DNA of 64,000 nt from Diphasiastrum complanatum (GCA_029204225.1 CM055095.1:9512243-9576242); one strand, 5' to 3'; positions 1 through 12,004 are shown, counted from the first letter of the stretch. Numbers and translations are program-made. Notes: generated from the letters alone by a model not told the origin.

Positions 1-2740
1 GTTTGAAAAAAGTACAAGCAATAAATTTCTCAACTAGGTTACACTCAACACAAGTTAGTAACATCACCTTCATGTAAAACAATTACATGAACACTGAGTG
101 AAATATTCCCTAACTTAGGAGATTAAAGTTAAAGAAAAGAAATAATAATCACAGTTTGAAATTATCTACAAACTTTGGCAGACAATTTATAAAAAGCTTC
201 TAAGTACAACTACCCTTAGAATCCAATTCTAAGATATGATAATTCATTCAACTAGAATCTCTAGGAGAATTATTAAGATATAGAATGATTAAAACTCAAC
301 TCTGAGTATCCCATATACTCTTTTGAGTTAGATGCTCATGTTTCTAGCACCAAATGCAAGAAAATAGCATTCTTTCATCTTAATAGACTTGTCTGTCTCC
401 TACGGTAACTGGAGAACCAATCAAACGAAGAACTATACTCAAGCATTTGCAGAGCATATACTGTAGCAAAATTGCATCCACTAGATAACTTAAATTCTCT
501 ACAAGTAAAATAACTTCCCTTGTGAGAATTTTTGTGAGATATATAGGTTCTCGATTAAAATATTAGAGTAGAGAGATTCAAAACACTGATTCGAATTCTT
601 ACTCAATTAATAGACCAAGACTTAATCGTCACACCTAAGAATCATCACAATTCCAAATAATCCTCTGACAATAATTAAGTATCTATTTATGATCCGCCAA
701 CCATAAATATTTAGATTCGTATGATTCGTCAATCATAATTTTTTGGAATCCAAAACCCATAATCATTTATAGGACACTGGAGTATATGTCCAACATAACT
801 CAAGAAAAGTAAGAATCATTCCAAAATCTTTCTATTAAGAAAATATTGGATTTAGGAATACTTCCAAAACATGATTCTTTAATTGAAGTGCAAGATTCAA
901 GGTCCAGAAACCACTAGTAATTAAAGACTGAATGCATACCAAGATGACAATCATCTTCAACTACAAAAACTTTAGATTATAATCCAGAATCACATCTAGA
1001 TACCCAAAGTCCTGCTGAATATCAATTCAGTTATTATTCTTGGATCCATTATGATTCGTTATCCAATTGAGCTCTCTAGGATACAATCACTAATGAGTTG
1101 AGTCCCTTCCTTAACTAAGGAATACTCTATCCCAAGAATATTGTATATCCAATGCACACAATTTTAATTGATGAACCCAAATGATTAACTAATCATGCGT
1201 CTTACAAGCAATATAAGTCAAAATCATCAGTTCTCGGTGAATCCACATCACACTGATCATTTTACCAATTAACTTCATCCTGGAGTAATCAACTACTCAA
1301 GTTAATTGCCAATGATTCCGAAATCTCAAATGTCTAGGTGCAGATCTTAATTATACTAGTATGACACCACATTTAGATTTTCATCCAAACCATTTATAAG
1401 TTAATCCATAAATCTTCCATACAAAGATTTGTTAACTCGGCAAGTATATGTCAAAACAATACTTGATCATATGTTCATATTCACCGAGTAGGTTAAGTGC
1501 ACCAAATAACTCTAGTAACCAGGAATACACAGTAGATTCATACAAGATTAATCATGCACATATGTGAATAATCTCACTATGACCCAGTACATAAACACAT
1601 TTTTTACCTGGCAGATTCCTCCAGAACCCTTATATGTTACTCACATATCTCACTGAGATCTTGTAACTCAGCTACAAAAGATTTTCTATTTCTCATGAGT
1701 AAATAACATATCCGAAAAATTTCTGAGACGAATAACATTCACTCTCAATAGTTTTCCAATCCAACTTACCTCTAATTACATAATTTCTTCCACTCAATCA
1801 ACCCCTCTCTGATCCTAGTACTCAAACTAAGATTAGGTTGATCCAATACAGAACTCTCAGACTTATGCTCGATTGAACTTACTTCTATTCCAACCAAAAT
1901 GGAATCAGTAATTTTTGACCATTCACTGTACTACTTATTAATAATGATTCACCTATCAAACCTGTTCTAATTCCAGATTGTCCACACAATCCCTAGAGAA
2001 TTTCTCTTATTCGAAAAGTTCCAATTAGGTATCTTACTCTGAATCTATCCGAAATTACTTTCAGACCAAATCTCATTTCTATACCACAGTTGGATCTCTT
2101 CCGAAAACTATGCAACCTACAGATTCCCAAATAGAATTTTATCCCACCACTTCACCCCTCCTTTTAATGAAATTATAAATTTCAATAAAACTTAACTGGA
2201 AAGATGATATACGAAAATATCTTAACACATGAAAAAGTCAGTAATAAGTGCATCCACTAAAAGATTCACTCTATTACAAACAGGACTTTTCCTTCAAATA
2301 TTTTCAACCCGAGTTATAGAACCTTCCATTCTATTGAAACCCATTTATGCAAGAAGAGATATTCTAGGTTTAAGAAATTGGAACACATTAAACCTTAGAA
2401 TTTATCTGAATTCCAAGTCTATTCTCACAAGTAGTAATTTATATGACATAACAGTCTTTCAGAAGAATAACTTCATGCTGGAAAGAATCATATAACCAGT
2501 CTGATGTCCATATTCCAAAAATTACTAAGAAGTAAAGACCTGTAAATAAAAGGCCAAAAGGCTTGTCCTGCAGCAATATAAATACATGTGCACTACTCGT
2601 TGTAACCAACTCTCAGACACTCAAACTGAAGAGGTTCTCAGACTCACTCAATCAGAGACACAACAGCAAGATAAGACAACAAGAGATGTATACTGATTCA
2701 GATTCAGAATTATAAATTCATAAAGAAACAAAACGTTTCT
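1..2740. other. AT-rich region with no recognisable gene
   Basis: All frames are dense with stop codons; the longest open frame (2229-2495, + strand) has no recognisable motif. Near 2573-2580 there is a TATA-like tataaatac followed by a leader-like, CAA/ACTC-rich stretch, which could be the core promoter of a degenerate retroelement, but nothing downstream supports it. Base composition changes sharply near 2745, where the retroelement extra ORF begins to be readable on the - strand, so that point is probably an insertion or truncation junction. Confidence 0.5.
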
Positions 2741-2769
2741 AATTACAAAGCCTTGCTAGCTTTCAGCCC

Positions 2770-5165
2770 TCAGCCCAACGAAGACATTCGCGAACTAGAA
2801 GATCTGGAGACACGAAGCATGAACAGAGTTTTTTCAAAAATAGTGATTCTCCATGTCGGCTGCTCTCCCAATGCAGGTACTTTGTCCAACTCTTTGTTGG
2901 CCTCTATCTCGGAGGTCTTAAACTTCAAAACCCATCCACCACGCGAGGACTCATGCGAATGTTGCTTTAAGAAGGTCTGGATCTGGTCCTCGACGCTGAT
3001 GGGCCTTCTGAATAGAGGTGTGGTCCTTGATGAGGATGGACCTGCTCGAACTGCCGGTAAGATTGGCGGTTATTCTGTTATATCTGGAGCTCCCCCCTGG
3101 TCCATGCTCGAATCTACCCCTATATCTATTGATACAGCTTTGTGGCGTGGAGGGGAGACTTGAGGCATGATCGATACGGGGATTTGTGGTCCGGCTTCCA
3201 ACACTTGAGCGACTGCTTTTTCATAGGCGGTGATGGTCGCCTTAGCCTTTGCCAACTCGGTTGAAGCTGCTCTTTTGAACTTGTCAAAGCGGCCTTGGAA
3301 TCCCTAAAGGGCCACTTTGTATGTCTCCACTTTCTTAAACAAATATGCAATCTCTGTCGGTGTGACCGGATGATCTGGTTTTTGCGTTTGAAGATACGCA
3401 TCACGCTCAAGGGTGGTCGCATCCAATTCACTTGAAGCCATGTGCGATCCTGTTCGGCCATTTGTAATTGACCCTTCAACAGCTGCACCTGTTGCTTTGC
3501 ATCATGCACGGCCTTATCCACCTGATCCTGTGCGGTTGTCAAGGCATTTTGCAGGGAGCTGATGTATTCTTCCAAGTGATCAGCTTGTTGCTGGGCCAAC
3601 TTCTTTTCGGCTTCAGCTTTGTCTTCATGTTGTTTGGCAATTCTTAACTCTCGATCCAACTGGACAGTTTTCTGGCTGATCAGAGTGTTTTCGGACCCCA
3701 TCTCGGAGATTCTCTGCTCCATTTCCTTCTGGATCACTTGCGCAAGGCTGGAGACCAAACTGAGAGCATCATTAAAATCGACGGTCGTGGAGGCGGCAGC
3801 AGCAGGAGGACCTGATGGAACTGTCCTTGGTTGGCATGGAATAGGTGCCACTAGTTCTTCTTCTTCAAAAATGTCTTTCTCTTCAAATCCCTCAAGCACT
3901 GTGGCGTCGAACTGTTTTGGTGATTTCACAGCTTTGTCGACCCGAAGTGCGGCTGGGCTTTCTTCCATATGAGGTTGCTAGCTGACAATTTCAACACCAA
4001 CAATAGATTCATGGATCTGTTCGAATCCTCTTCCAGGGGATTGGAGTTTAAAGGGCGCAAGGCTTTGGGGCATTTCAAAAATTTCGGTGGCCCCAAGGGG
4101 GTCAGAATTATCGAACATATCGATAAAAAATTGCGTGTTTGGTGAAGTGGCTTCAGTGTGCGGGGGTGAGGCGGCCTGGGCAGCTGTGATGGGAATGCTA
4201 GGCCCAATGGTCACAGACTGTCCTTGTATGAAAGTAGAGGTGAGGGAAGCATCAGGGGCTAGGGGAATGGAAAGTTCAGTGCGAACAACAGCAAGGGGTG
4301 GAAGCGCAGCTGACGAGGTATGCCTAGTGCGATGTCGTGATGCAAAAGGCGAGTCAGGAATGACGATCTCGCTGCGTGGACGACGATGACTATGAGAACT
4401 CGAGGCCTAGTGAGACGACTCGGCCGGTGCTTCTTCGTAGACCGAAATCACAGAATCTAGGCGGAAGTCATGGATTCTATTTTCTAAGTGAGATGCGACT
4501 AAAAGGGACAATAAAGAGCCAGCAACGAACTATTGCTTAGTATTACCCTTAATAGCTCGTTTGAGCTCACCAAAAACAGTCTTGAACCAGTTATATAGTT
4601 TAAGAGGGGCTTTGGCCAACTTGGTGTGGGACTCCACTATTCTATGGAGGATCTATGACATGATGCGGTCTTTCCTGAGGTTGCCAACCATCAGGAAGTT
4701 GTTCAGTAGCTGGGCAGCAGCGTGGATTGAAGGCTCAGTGATGGCTTCTAGAAGGTATCCGTCATTGGTTCAGTGCAGATCATTAGTGAGGTCAATGTAG
4801 GACTTGATGGCCTATTTGGCCTGCTTGTGATTGGGTGAGGCCTGCGTACCGGATGCTATACCTATGACTGCAAGGGCGGCCTCAGTGACGTGCACCTTGT
4901 GTGTGGCTCCCTGGAAAGTAATATAAAATTTTGATTTCTCTTCCTTCCACGTACTGAAGGCAAGAGTGATGAAATCCATATTGATGCGACTTGAAAAGAC
5001 TCTCTCAAGAATACCCATTGCAGTGAGCAGAGGCCCCGCAAGGGTCATCCACTGAGTGACCATGCTTGTGCTAGGAAGGATCATGATGTCCGTTGCAGAT
5101 GGGACATCACGATGGATAGTATAGCGAGGAGATTGGGAAGTATCGGTAGAAGACATGATGAGCAA
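2770..5165 (-). pseudogene. Decayed long extra ORF with coiled coil, next to gypsy pol
   Basis: Read on the - strand, one frame runs from the ATG at 5155-5165 to about 3440, then shifts frame and continues to a stop at 2770, about 800 codons in all. About eight in-frame stops (for example near 4812, 3978, 3304 and 3070) and the frameshift break it. The N-terminal part (5165-4815) is a globular-looking domain with W-x-x-x-x-x-x-F-Y-I-type spacing (WKEEKSKFYITF). The middle is Ser/Pro-rich, followed by an acidic stretch and then a strong heptad-like coiled coil rich in Q, E and K (residues encoded 3750-3450). The C-terminal part includes VEDQIQTFLKQ. It lies downstream of the integrase on the same strand, with a GGCGAAGGTT-motif spacer between. 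Extra sense ORFs are known in Tat/Ogre-type gypsy elements, but I cannot assign this one to a family; a plant-mobile-domain-like origin was considered and not supported. Function unknown. Confidence 0.6.
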
Positions 5166-5289
5166 AAAAAGAAATGTAAGATGCGAGAAAGTATATCAGA
5201 AAGCAAGTCAGGAAGTTTGGAAGGCTTTGGTTGCGGGAAAAATTCGCAAGGGCTTTGCTAGCACAAGTGAGAAATGAATCGAATTCAGC

Positions 5290-5880
5290 CAACTTATAGG
5301 TGAATTTGGTGGGTCCATTTCACTGAATACTAGTTTGGCTGATCATTTCCAAACAAAAATTTGCAGGCATGTACACTACGTAAAAATAGGCTATAAAAAT
5401 CTCGACGAAGGTTTATGGGGATCTGAGCCTATCAAGCAAACGTTTTCCAGGGCTGGCAAAGGATGAACCTTCGCCCAGGAGGGTCCTTCGCCTAGGTACT
5501 GTCATAAATGCATTTTTTCACAATCTGAACCTATGGACAACCTAATTTTGACATTTTAAGATCATCTAGCAGGTCGACGAAGGTTCATAATGAAGTTAAG
5601 ATTCTCGGTGAAGGTTCCCAAAATGGCATATCACTGAACATTCGCTTGACTCAAAACTGGATTTTCTCTTGACAGGAACCTTCGCCCACCTCAAATTAGA
5701 TAAATCTAGAGTGGATGTACAATCTGAGAGCTCAACGAAGATTTCTGGTACTGTATAGGCCAAATCTGACCAAAACAGTGATTTTTTAGGTCATTTTCCA
5801 TCAAAAAATACGGTGCTTCCTTTTTCCCATGCTGATGACTTTCTGACTTTTGCTCATCAATCTTTGCTCAATTTTTGCTT
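5290..5880. repeat. Spacer with bidirectional GGCGAAGGTT / AACCTTCGCC motifs, copy 1
   Basis: This non-coding stretch carries about seven near-copies of a 10-bp motif, GGCGAAGGTT or its complement AACCTTCGCC (often with TCGAC/TCGAG added), spaced roughly 40-90 bp and in both orientations. The same type of region occurs before gag at 11,220-11,710 and again at 34,700-35,050. It lies between the integrase end and the extra ORF. Its presence both after pol and before gag fits an LTR or LTR-adjacent untranslated region; no primer binding site was seen. Confidence 0.6.
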
Positions 5881-5967
5881 GTCTTTTTTTTTTTTCTTTT
5901 TTTTTTTTTAATGTCTTTTCCCAAAAAACTCAGCAATTTAAATACTGAAAACAAAAAATTTGAAAAC

Positions 5968-7610
5968 AAACAAAATAAATAAAAACCATCCAAGTGCTCA
6001 AGAATTACTGCGCCATAGTTCAGGATTTCCGTCACTTTATATGGGCCTTCACCGGTAAACTTCAACTTTCCCTCGATCAGCTTGGTTTTGTACATTAATG
6101 CAAGATCTCTTGCTTTCAGATCCTTTTTGTTCAGGCGACGATCGTGTCATGCCTTGCGGCGGGCTTTCTTTGTTGCTAAGGCATGAACTGCTATCAATCG
6201 GGTTTCACATAATTTGTGCAACGCTTCATGATGGAGTTGTAAAGACTTATCATCATTTAATCGTTCTGTTGCTGCTATGCGTAAAGATGGGATTAAAAAT
6301 TCGATCGACATGACAACATCTTGACCATACACCAATTGAAAAGGTGTTTGATTTGTACTATTTTTGTAAGCGGTTGTGAATGCCCATAATGCTACATATA
6401 GTTTATGTTCCCAATCAGACCGACTTGCTTCAACTGTCTTTGTCATAATGGTGCAGAGAATCTTATTGGAAGATTCAGCTTGGCCATTCCCTCTGGGATA
6501 GTAGGGAGTACTAAATCTATGTATAACAAAAAAAATTTCTAGTAAACACTTTATTCTTTGATTAACAAAGTGTGTACCCCGGTCACTGATAATCTCGATC
6601 GGACATCCAAATCTGATTATAATATTTTCATACAAAAACTTGACCATAGATTTTGCATCAGCAACTTTGACAGCTTTGGCTTCAACCCACTTGGTCATAT
6701 AATCAGTTGCGATGATAATGTATCGGGCCTGAGATCCTTGCGCGGCAGGGTGAATAGGTCCAACATAATCCAGTCCCCATTTTTCAAATGGTGCTAGCGA
6801 TAAAATCGGATGCCAGGGTTCATAGTTCTATAGAGTAGGCCGTCGTGCTCGTTGGCAAATGTCACATATTTGAATAAAATTTTATGTGTCCTTATGAAGC
6901 GTAGGCCACCAACAACCTAATTGTAAAAGTTTGCGAACAGTAATATCTATAGAAAAGTGTCCTCCACCCATGCCATCATGTGAAAACATGATTAGATCTG
7001 GTACTTCATGCGGTAAAACACATCTTCGCAAAATATTATCTGATCCACGACGATACAATTGTCCTGCAATTAATTCATAAGGTTGAGCCTTATGAATCAA
7101 TTTTCTCTTCTGTACTTTTGTCAAGGAGTCATTTGGTTGTCCTAGCATCAGGTACTCAACAATATCTGCTGCCCACTCAGGTACTGCTTCAACATAGAAC
7201 AAGGCAGCATCTAGCAGTTCGTCATCCACTTCAGTATTAATTGGGACGAATTCAATTCGAGAAACATGATCGGCTAGATAATGTTGCTTCCCCTTTCGAA
7301 ACACAATTCGAAAGTCAAATTCAGTCAATAACAATAACCATCTTGCAATACGTCCAGTATTGCACGTCTTGTTTACCAAGTAAAGTAACGGTTGATGATC
7401 CGTATAAAATCATGGCTAATGCCTCATGTTCTGTTGTTGAATAATTCTTTTCTGGAGCTGTCTGCTTGTAAATCGTATATGATAATCCTTCTTATAGTCA
7501 CATGGCTGCATCAGAACTGATCCAATGGCGTATTTTGAGGCATCCGTATGAACATGAAATTCTATCGTCCAATCTGGAGTTAATTGGTTTAAATAGCATC
7601 GTACCAAGGA
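5968..7610 (-). pseudogene. Ty3/gypsy pol fragment: RNase H and integrase
   Basis: On the - strand the fragment opens with the RNase H start (PDWTIEFHVHTDASKYAIG, with the catalytic TDAS Asp), then a frame break near 7400. It continues as the end of RNase H (7379-7250), a linker, and the integrase zinc-binding HHCC region (HDGMGGGHF..., GCWWPT..., C-x-x-C). The integrase core retains the D,D,E residues in GLDYVGP, ISDRGTHF and GNGQAESSNK. The C-terminal end (GEGPYKVTEILNYGAV) stops being recognisable near 5968. In-frame stops lie near 6828 and 6145. Protease and nearly all of the RT are missing; the 5' (right) edge is fused to a dispersed repeat at about 7600. It would cleave and integrate element cDNA in an intact copy; here it is dead. 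Confidence 0.9.
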
Positions 7611-7873
7611 ATCGGATTCCTAGACCGAGTATATGCCTGAGAATTGTACAACTCCCTTCGTTCCGTCAAGATCAGCTTCAAAAAAATTCCCGCCGGAAAT
7701 CGATTAATACTGCTTGACCACGAATAATGGCACTCAAGTTTCACACAGTCTGGGCTTACATTGCTAAAAGCCGAATGCCAAGTTGATAAGAGCGTATGGC
7801 ATGCAAATTGTCCATGGAAAAAGAAAATCCAATTTTCTTCTAACCATAACCGGGAAACAATATACAAAGACCA
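7575..7873 (-). repeat. Dispersed ~280-bp repeat, copy A
   Basis: The - strand of this stretch aligns, with indels, to the + strand of 10,590-10,868. Shared blocks include CAATTTGCATG, TAAGCCCAGA, TCAAGC-GTATTAAT, ATCTTGACG-AACG, CAGGCATATAC and GATGCTATTTAAACCA. Its end abuts the RNase H fragment. It may be part of an LTR of an unrecognised family. The two copies form a widely spaced inverted repeat. Confidence 0.6.
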
Positions 7874-8325
7874 AGGTTACACTTCGACAAACGAGCACCA
7901 AGAAACCTAAGCTCCTCTAACAGGGTGCTAATAACTTAAAATTTCTGGGTTAATTTGGAGAATCAGCCTTTTAAGTTACAAACATCAAGGCCACCGTGAT
8001 CCTTGGATAACTGTCTTGCAACAAGCCATGCAATTATAGAATTGCAAATTGTCATCAAACTCCAAGTCAACATCCAATAAAAAAACCATGCTACCCACAA
8101 GGGCCTCTCATGACCCATTGCAAAGTCTAAATAGGGTTTTTTTTTTAAAAGGAAGATTGCCAACTTCTACAACCGCCACCATCGAGGTAGAAAAGACCTC
8201 AGCCGCGACTTAATCAAGAGAGGGAGGGAGTTGAAGCAGGATCGCGCCCCTCCCTGGGTCATCTTCCATCCCTTCCTCATTCCTCACGGCCCTCTATTTG
8301 TAGGAACCGAGCATTTTTAGATCTC
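7874..8325. other. Unassigned intergenic stretch
   Basis: No supported gene. A short - strand stretch near 7960-7995 (GGLDVCNLK) faintly recalls the C-terminal part of plant LINE reverse transcriptases, but it is too short to call. Confidence 0.4.
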
Positions 8326-8953
8326 TGTTAAGAGGAGCACGCACTTTTCAATGGCTTGAAAAGGAAGCAAATCTTGTCTCTGAAACCTCTCGTTATGGCC
8401 ATATTCGGTTAAGGACCTGGAATAGTCCTAATATGGTAGACCGGCCCTCCAGTACTCGAGATTATTAGTCACGTCGTAGTTTAATTCCATGTCAAGGCCT
8501 GTTTGTGACTAATTACCTTGAGAGGACCCAGACACTCTAATTGAGACATATGGAGTATTGCATGTTTGTGTGTCAGATATAGGCAGGAGGACTGCATGAA
8601 AAAATGTGATCTAATTATAGTTGACCTGCATGGGGGTTGCATGGTTTCATGCACACTCTACTCTCTATATAATGCTTCTTGGTTTCCAAGGGGAGGTTCG
8701 AACCTGGGACCAAAGAAACTTTGGATGCCAAGCTAACCAGTTGAGCCAACCCCGTTATAATGAGGTGGGGATTATCCCATCGACATATTGGATTTAGGTT
8801 ACCATTTTCTCTCTTCTCCTCTTGCTTCACATGGCGTGACTTGGGAGCTAGATCCAGTTTTGATCTAGGATTGGTTGGGTGGTTTGGCTCCATAGTCTCT
8901 CCTATTGTGTTCTCCTATCCTCATCTTAGGGGTTTTCCTTGAGGGTCTTAACA
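8326..8953 (+). mobile_element. 5' LTR of a truncated LTR retrotransposon
   Basis: The 628-bp segment starts TGTTAAGAGG and ends GGTCTTAACA, so the termini are the inverted repeat TGTTAAG / CTTAACA with canonical TG..CA ends. It is followed one base later by a tRNA-Met primer binding site. A TATA-like box (ctatataatg) lies near 8667. No second LTR copy was found downstream, so the element is truncated. A tRNA-like segment is embedded at 8693-8756. Confidence 0.8.
8693..8756 (-). repeat. tRNA-like (SINE-head-like) segment inside the LTR
   Basis: On the - strand the segment reads like the 5' half-plus-T-arm of a tRNA-derived SINE: an A-box-like TGGCTCAACTGG (+ strand 8737-8748) and a perfect B-box GGTTCGAACC (8696-8705), about 32 bp apart. 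No acceptor-stem closure or anticodon loop could be confirmed, so it is a promoter-like relic, not a tRNA gene. Confidence 0.55.
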
Positions 8954-8954
8954 T

Positions 8955-8966
8955 TGGTATCAGAGC
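8955..8966 (+). promoter_or_regulatory. Primer binding site, initiator tRNA-Met
   Basis: TGGTATCAGAGC, complementary to the 3' end of plant initiator tRNA-Met, sits one base after the LTR end at 8953. This is the expected start of minus-strand cDNA synthesis and fixes the LTR orientation as +. Confidence 0.85.
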
Positions 8967-10589
8967 ACCGGCTAAGATGCGGTTTTGGATAGGATGGAGT
9001 CAGCTTTCATCAAAATGGAAGTAAAGTTTTCTCAAAGAAGTTTGGTGTTGGATTCACTAGTTTCGAGTTTAGCATGCTTGTCAAATATAGTTGTAGAGTG
9101 CTCTTCTACATTCTCAATTTTTTGATTTACATGCTGAGAAGTTATGTGAATTCATTCTTGATTTCCTGTTTTATGAGGAAGCTTTTTTTTGTTTTGTTTT
9201 GAAATAATCAGTTTTTGAGGATTATGATGTTCCCTAGTTAAACTCTGCTTGGCTGAGAAGTAGAATGGATAGCATATGTCAATTATCCTGAATCCTATTA
9301 TGTAACTTTTGTTCCTTGGTAAATCGATTGTGAATCGATTTATCAGGCTGTTTTTGAACAAAAAGTAAGTGGATTAGCGGATTCCATGAGAAGCATGTGA
9401 AGTCTCGGAATTTCCTAAGTGTTGAAACACTGTGGGGAGAATCTCCTGAAGGTAGGTTTCTGCCTGCTTCAGGCTAGATTTTCTCTGGCTCGTGATACAG
9501 TTAAGAAATCCTATCAACAGGATGTTAATTTCTATACTTTTGCTTTAAGAAGCGTTGGGACAACCTGTTGGGTTCCAGAAATGAAGATAACAGGGGGATA
9601 ACCTCAGAATCCAACTCCTTGTATGCGCTCCCTACAAATCGTTGTTCCTTGTTGTAGGATTCTTCTTGAACTTCTGTTAAATGATTTCCATGTAGGTGGA
9701 TTTGATACCTGCATCTCATATATTCCGGCAGTGTTATGCAAGGTTATTCATGCTATTCATGAAGGTCGTGAAAGTTCATGGAAGATCTTAGTAGGAGAGG
9801 TGATGGAGCTCCTGGTTGCAAGAAGGTAGTGCTTAGTTGCAATGAAATCCAACTTGTAAAGCAAAGAATGAAATCCGAGCAGCAGTAGCAACCTTAATGA
9901 ATCTATGTTCCTTCTTGGCCAGTGCGCTTGAAACCTATGGCAGTGGTAGTAGACTCGTTCTCCTTCTGCATGAGGCACATCTCTAAGCAATTGTAAGATA
10001 CTGATTTTCAATCAGTAGTGATTCAACGCGGTCCAACAGCCTAGGAACTGGGTTTGCTGGCTGTAGCAACGCATTTTTTTCCCTTGCATCTTAGTGGGAG
10101 CATCCATACCTCTTTGAGGCTGGGTTGATGGATCAGATGCGTTTGCTTGGGAAAGGACTGGATCACCAGGATTAATAGCTCAGAGCGGCGCCTGAGGAGT
10201 AGTCGGCTGCATGTTTGGAAGGTTGGGAACTCGTCTACGAACTGGTTGAATGTAGGCGACCGTGTATGAAGTTAGGGTTTGGGGAGCTAACTTTTTTTAT
10301 CTTTAGGGTTTTTTTTTTTAATCTTGTAAGGTATTTGGTGGCCTCTATGTACACATTAATAAGCATCATAGTAAAAAACCCAAATTTCACCTTTTAGCAT
10401 TAGCTAAAAATGTCGCCCAACCTATTTTCTTTTATGGCTATTGGTATGGGTGCACATGCCGGTTGACCAAGGATCTATAGGGGATTGACATTTTGTAACT
10501 TAAAAGTTGGTTTCAAATTTGAATTTTTAATCAATTCGGAAAATTTAAGTTACTAGCACCTAGTTTGTGGAACTCTGTTGGGGCTCGGT
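8967..10589. other. Internal remnant of the LTR element, non-coding
   Basis: After the primer binding site there is a short possible gag start near 8996 (MESAFIKMEV) that meets stops within about 45 codons. The rest has no recognisable gag, pol or host domain. The stretch is probably the internal region of a non-autonomous or heavily decayed element. Confidence 0.45.
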
Positions 10590-10868
10590 AGTCAATGTTG
10601 TAAACTTGGTTTTGGATATTGCTTCCTAGTTTTGAAAGAAGGAAATTACATTTTTTTTCTCCAGGAACAATTTGCATGTGCAAGACCTTATCATAAGCCC
10701 AGATTTTTTGTAGAACTTTGGTATCATTGTATTAGTGATCAAGCTGTATTAATTGGTTTTTGGGAGAAAATCTTTCTAAGCCAATCTTGACGAAACGGTA
10801 CGGTTCTTAGGCATATACCCAGTTTAGGAATTCGTATGATGCTATTTAAACCATTTAACTCTGGAGTA
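10590..10868 (+). repeat. Dispersed ~280-bp repeat, copy B
   Basis: This is the inverted partner of copy A at 7575-7873, ending at the same point in GATGCTATTTAAACCA. It is about 350 bp upstream of the gypsy leader region. The 10,869-11,219 stretch that follows is AT-rich and shows nothing recognisable. Confidence 0.6.
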
Positions 10869-11219
10869 TTGGTACTCCCAGTAAATGGAGTTAAAATTGT
10901 GCTTTTTCGATTATCTCCTTTTCAAATTGGTGAAACATCGATCAGTTGGTTATTGTGGTTTTGATGATTTAGATCATTAAAATTGAACAAACCAAAAGCT
11001 TTTGGAATACTTGTTAAATAATTAATGGTGGAAAATTCATAGTATTTGGAGGTAATTCTTTATTCAATAATATTATTTTGGGGTGAATAGAGTGTAGAAA
11101 ATACCCGAATCCAATTCTTATTTCTCATTAATTACAAATAATTTTAACGAAGTAATTCTTAAGCCAATAAGTTGAAAAGGGAGAACAGTCCAATTTTATT
11201 GAAAAAATCGTAATAATAG

Positions 11220-11710
11220 GAAACTGATTTCATTTCCAGTAAAACTACTGCCAGGTCGGCGAAGAATAATACCAAAAATAGAAAGGGTTTCAGAGGATCA
11301 GTTGTCATATTGCCATATTTTTGCCAAAAAAGTCATTTTTTTTTGGCAAAATTATCAGTATTACTCGATCCTTCACCAAAACCTTCGTTGAGTTTTCAGA
11401 ACATTCTATTTATAGTGAAATACTATTTTTGAGTTCGGTGAAGATTTTTCTTGATCAGATTACAAAAAATCTTGAAGTTTACCCTCGCCAGACTACGAAA
11501 ACTATAATTTCTTGTGTCAAAAACCTTCGCCCGTTTTTCCATAGTTTTATCTGTGTCATATCTTTCACCTGAGAGGTCGACGAAGGTTATTTCCCAAGAA
11601 ATTGTCAGAAAAATTGTTCAAAGAGTTTTTTTTTTTTTTCCAAAATAGCACTGTTGAACCTTCGCCTAGTGAACCTTCGCCAGTCCTATTTTTAGTTTTT
11701 GATTTTTCAG
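11220..11710. repeat. Spacer with bidirectional GGCGAAGGTT / AACCTTCGCC motifs, copy 2
   Basis: Near-copies of the 10-bp motif occur near 11,254, 11,372, 11,436, 11,483, 11,521, 11,578, 11,662 and 11,675, in both orientations. The region lies about 200 bp before the gag start of the + strand gypsy fragment. It is the counterpart of 5,290-5,880 and 34,700-35,050. Confidence 0.65.
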
Positions 11711-12004
11711 ATCAAGTCTCTGTCAAAATTTGAATCAAATCTTTCTGAGAGATTTATCATTTTTGAGAAGTATCGATTGATCGAATTTCGAAAACTTTTT
11801 CATAGAATCAGATTCTTGAAAAGATGAATAGATCTCGCAGATCTGATCTAAGATAGTTTTTTGATTGAAAAATCTAGATCCAATCTCATTATCTATTTGA
11901 TCTAAATTTGTAAAGATGGTTGACCTTGGAGCTGCTCCTAGAGGTGCTCCACAGGAAGTCAATCCAATTGTACACTTTCTCAGCATATTCGGATTGGTTC
12001 ATTG

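Noticed and set aside
1-2740. Ancient endogenous pararetrovirus or other element
   Set aside because: A TATA-plus-leader look near 2,576 raised the idea, but no movement-protein, coat-protein or RT motif is visible in any frame.
2753-3163. 136-codon + strand open frame
   Set aside because: It is the antisense shadow of the C-terminal part of the - strand extra ORF and shows no domain.
7963-8163. Possible LINE reverse-transcriptase end on the - strand (GGLDVCNLK)
   Set aside because: Only nine residues match, and no upstream RT sequence follows in any frame.
8693-8756. A genuine tRNA gene on the - strand
   Set aside because: A- and B-box-like words are present but no acceptor stem pairing or anticodon loop could be drawn.
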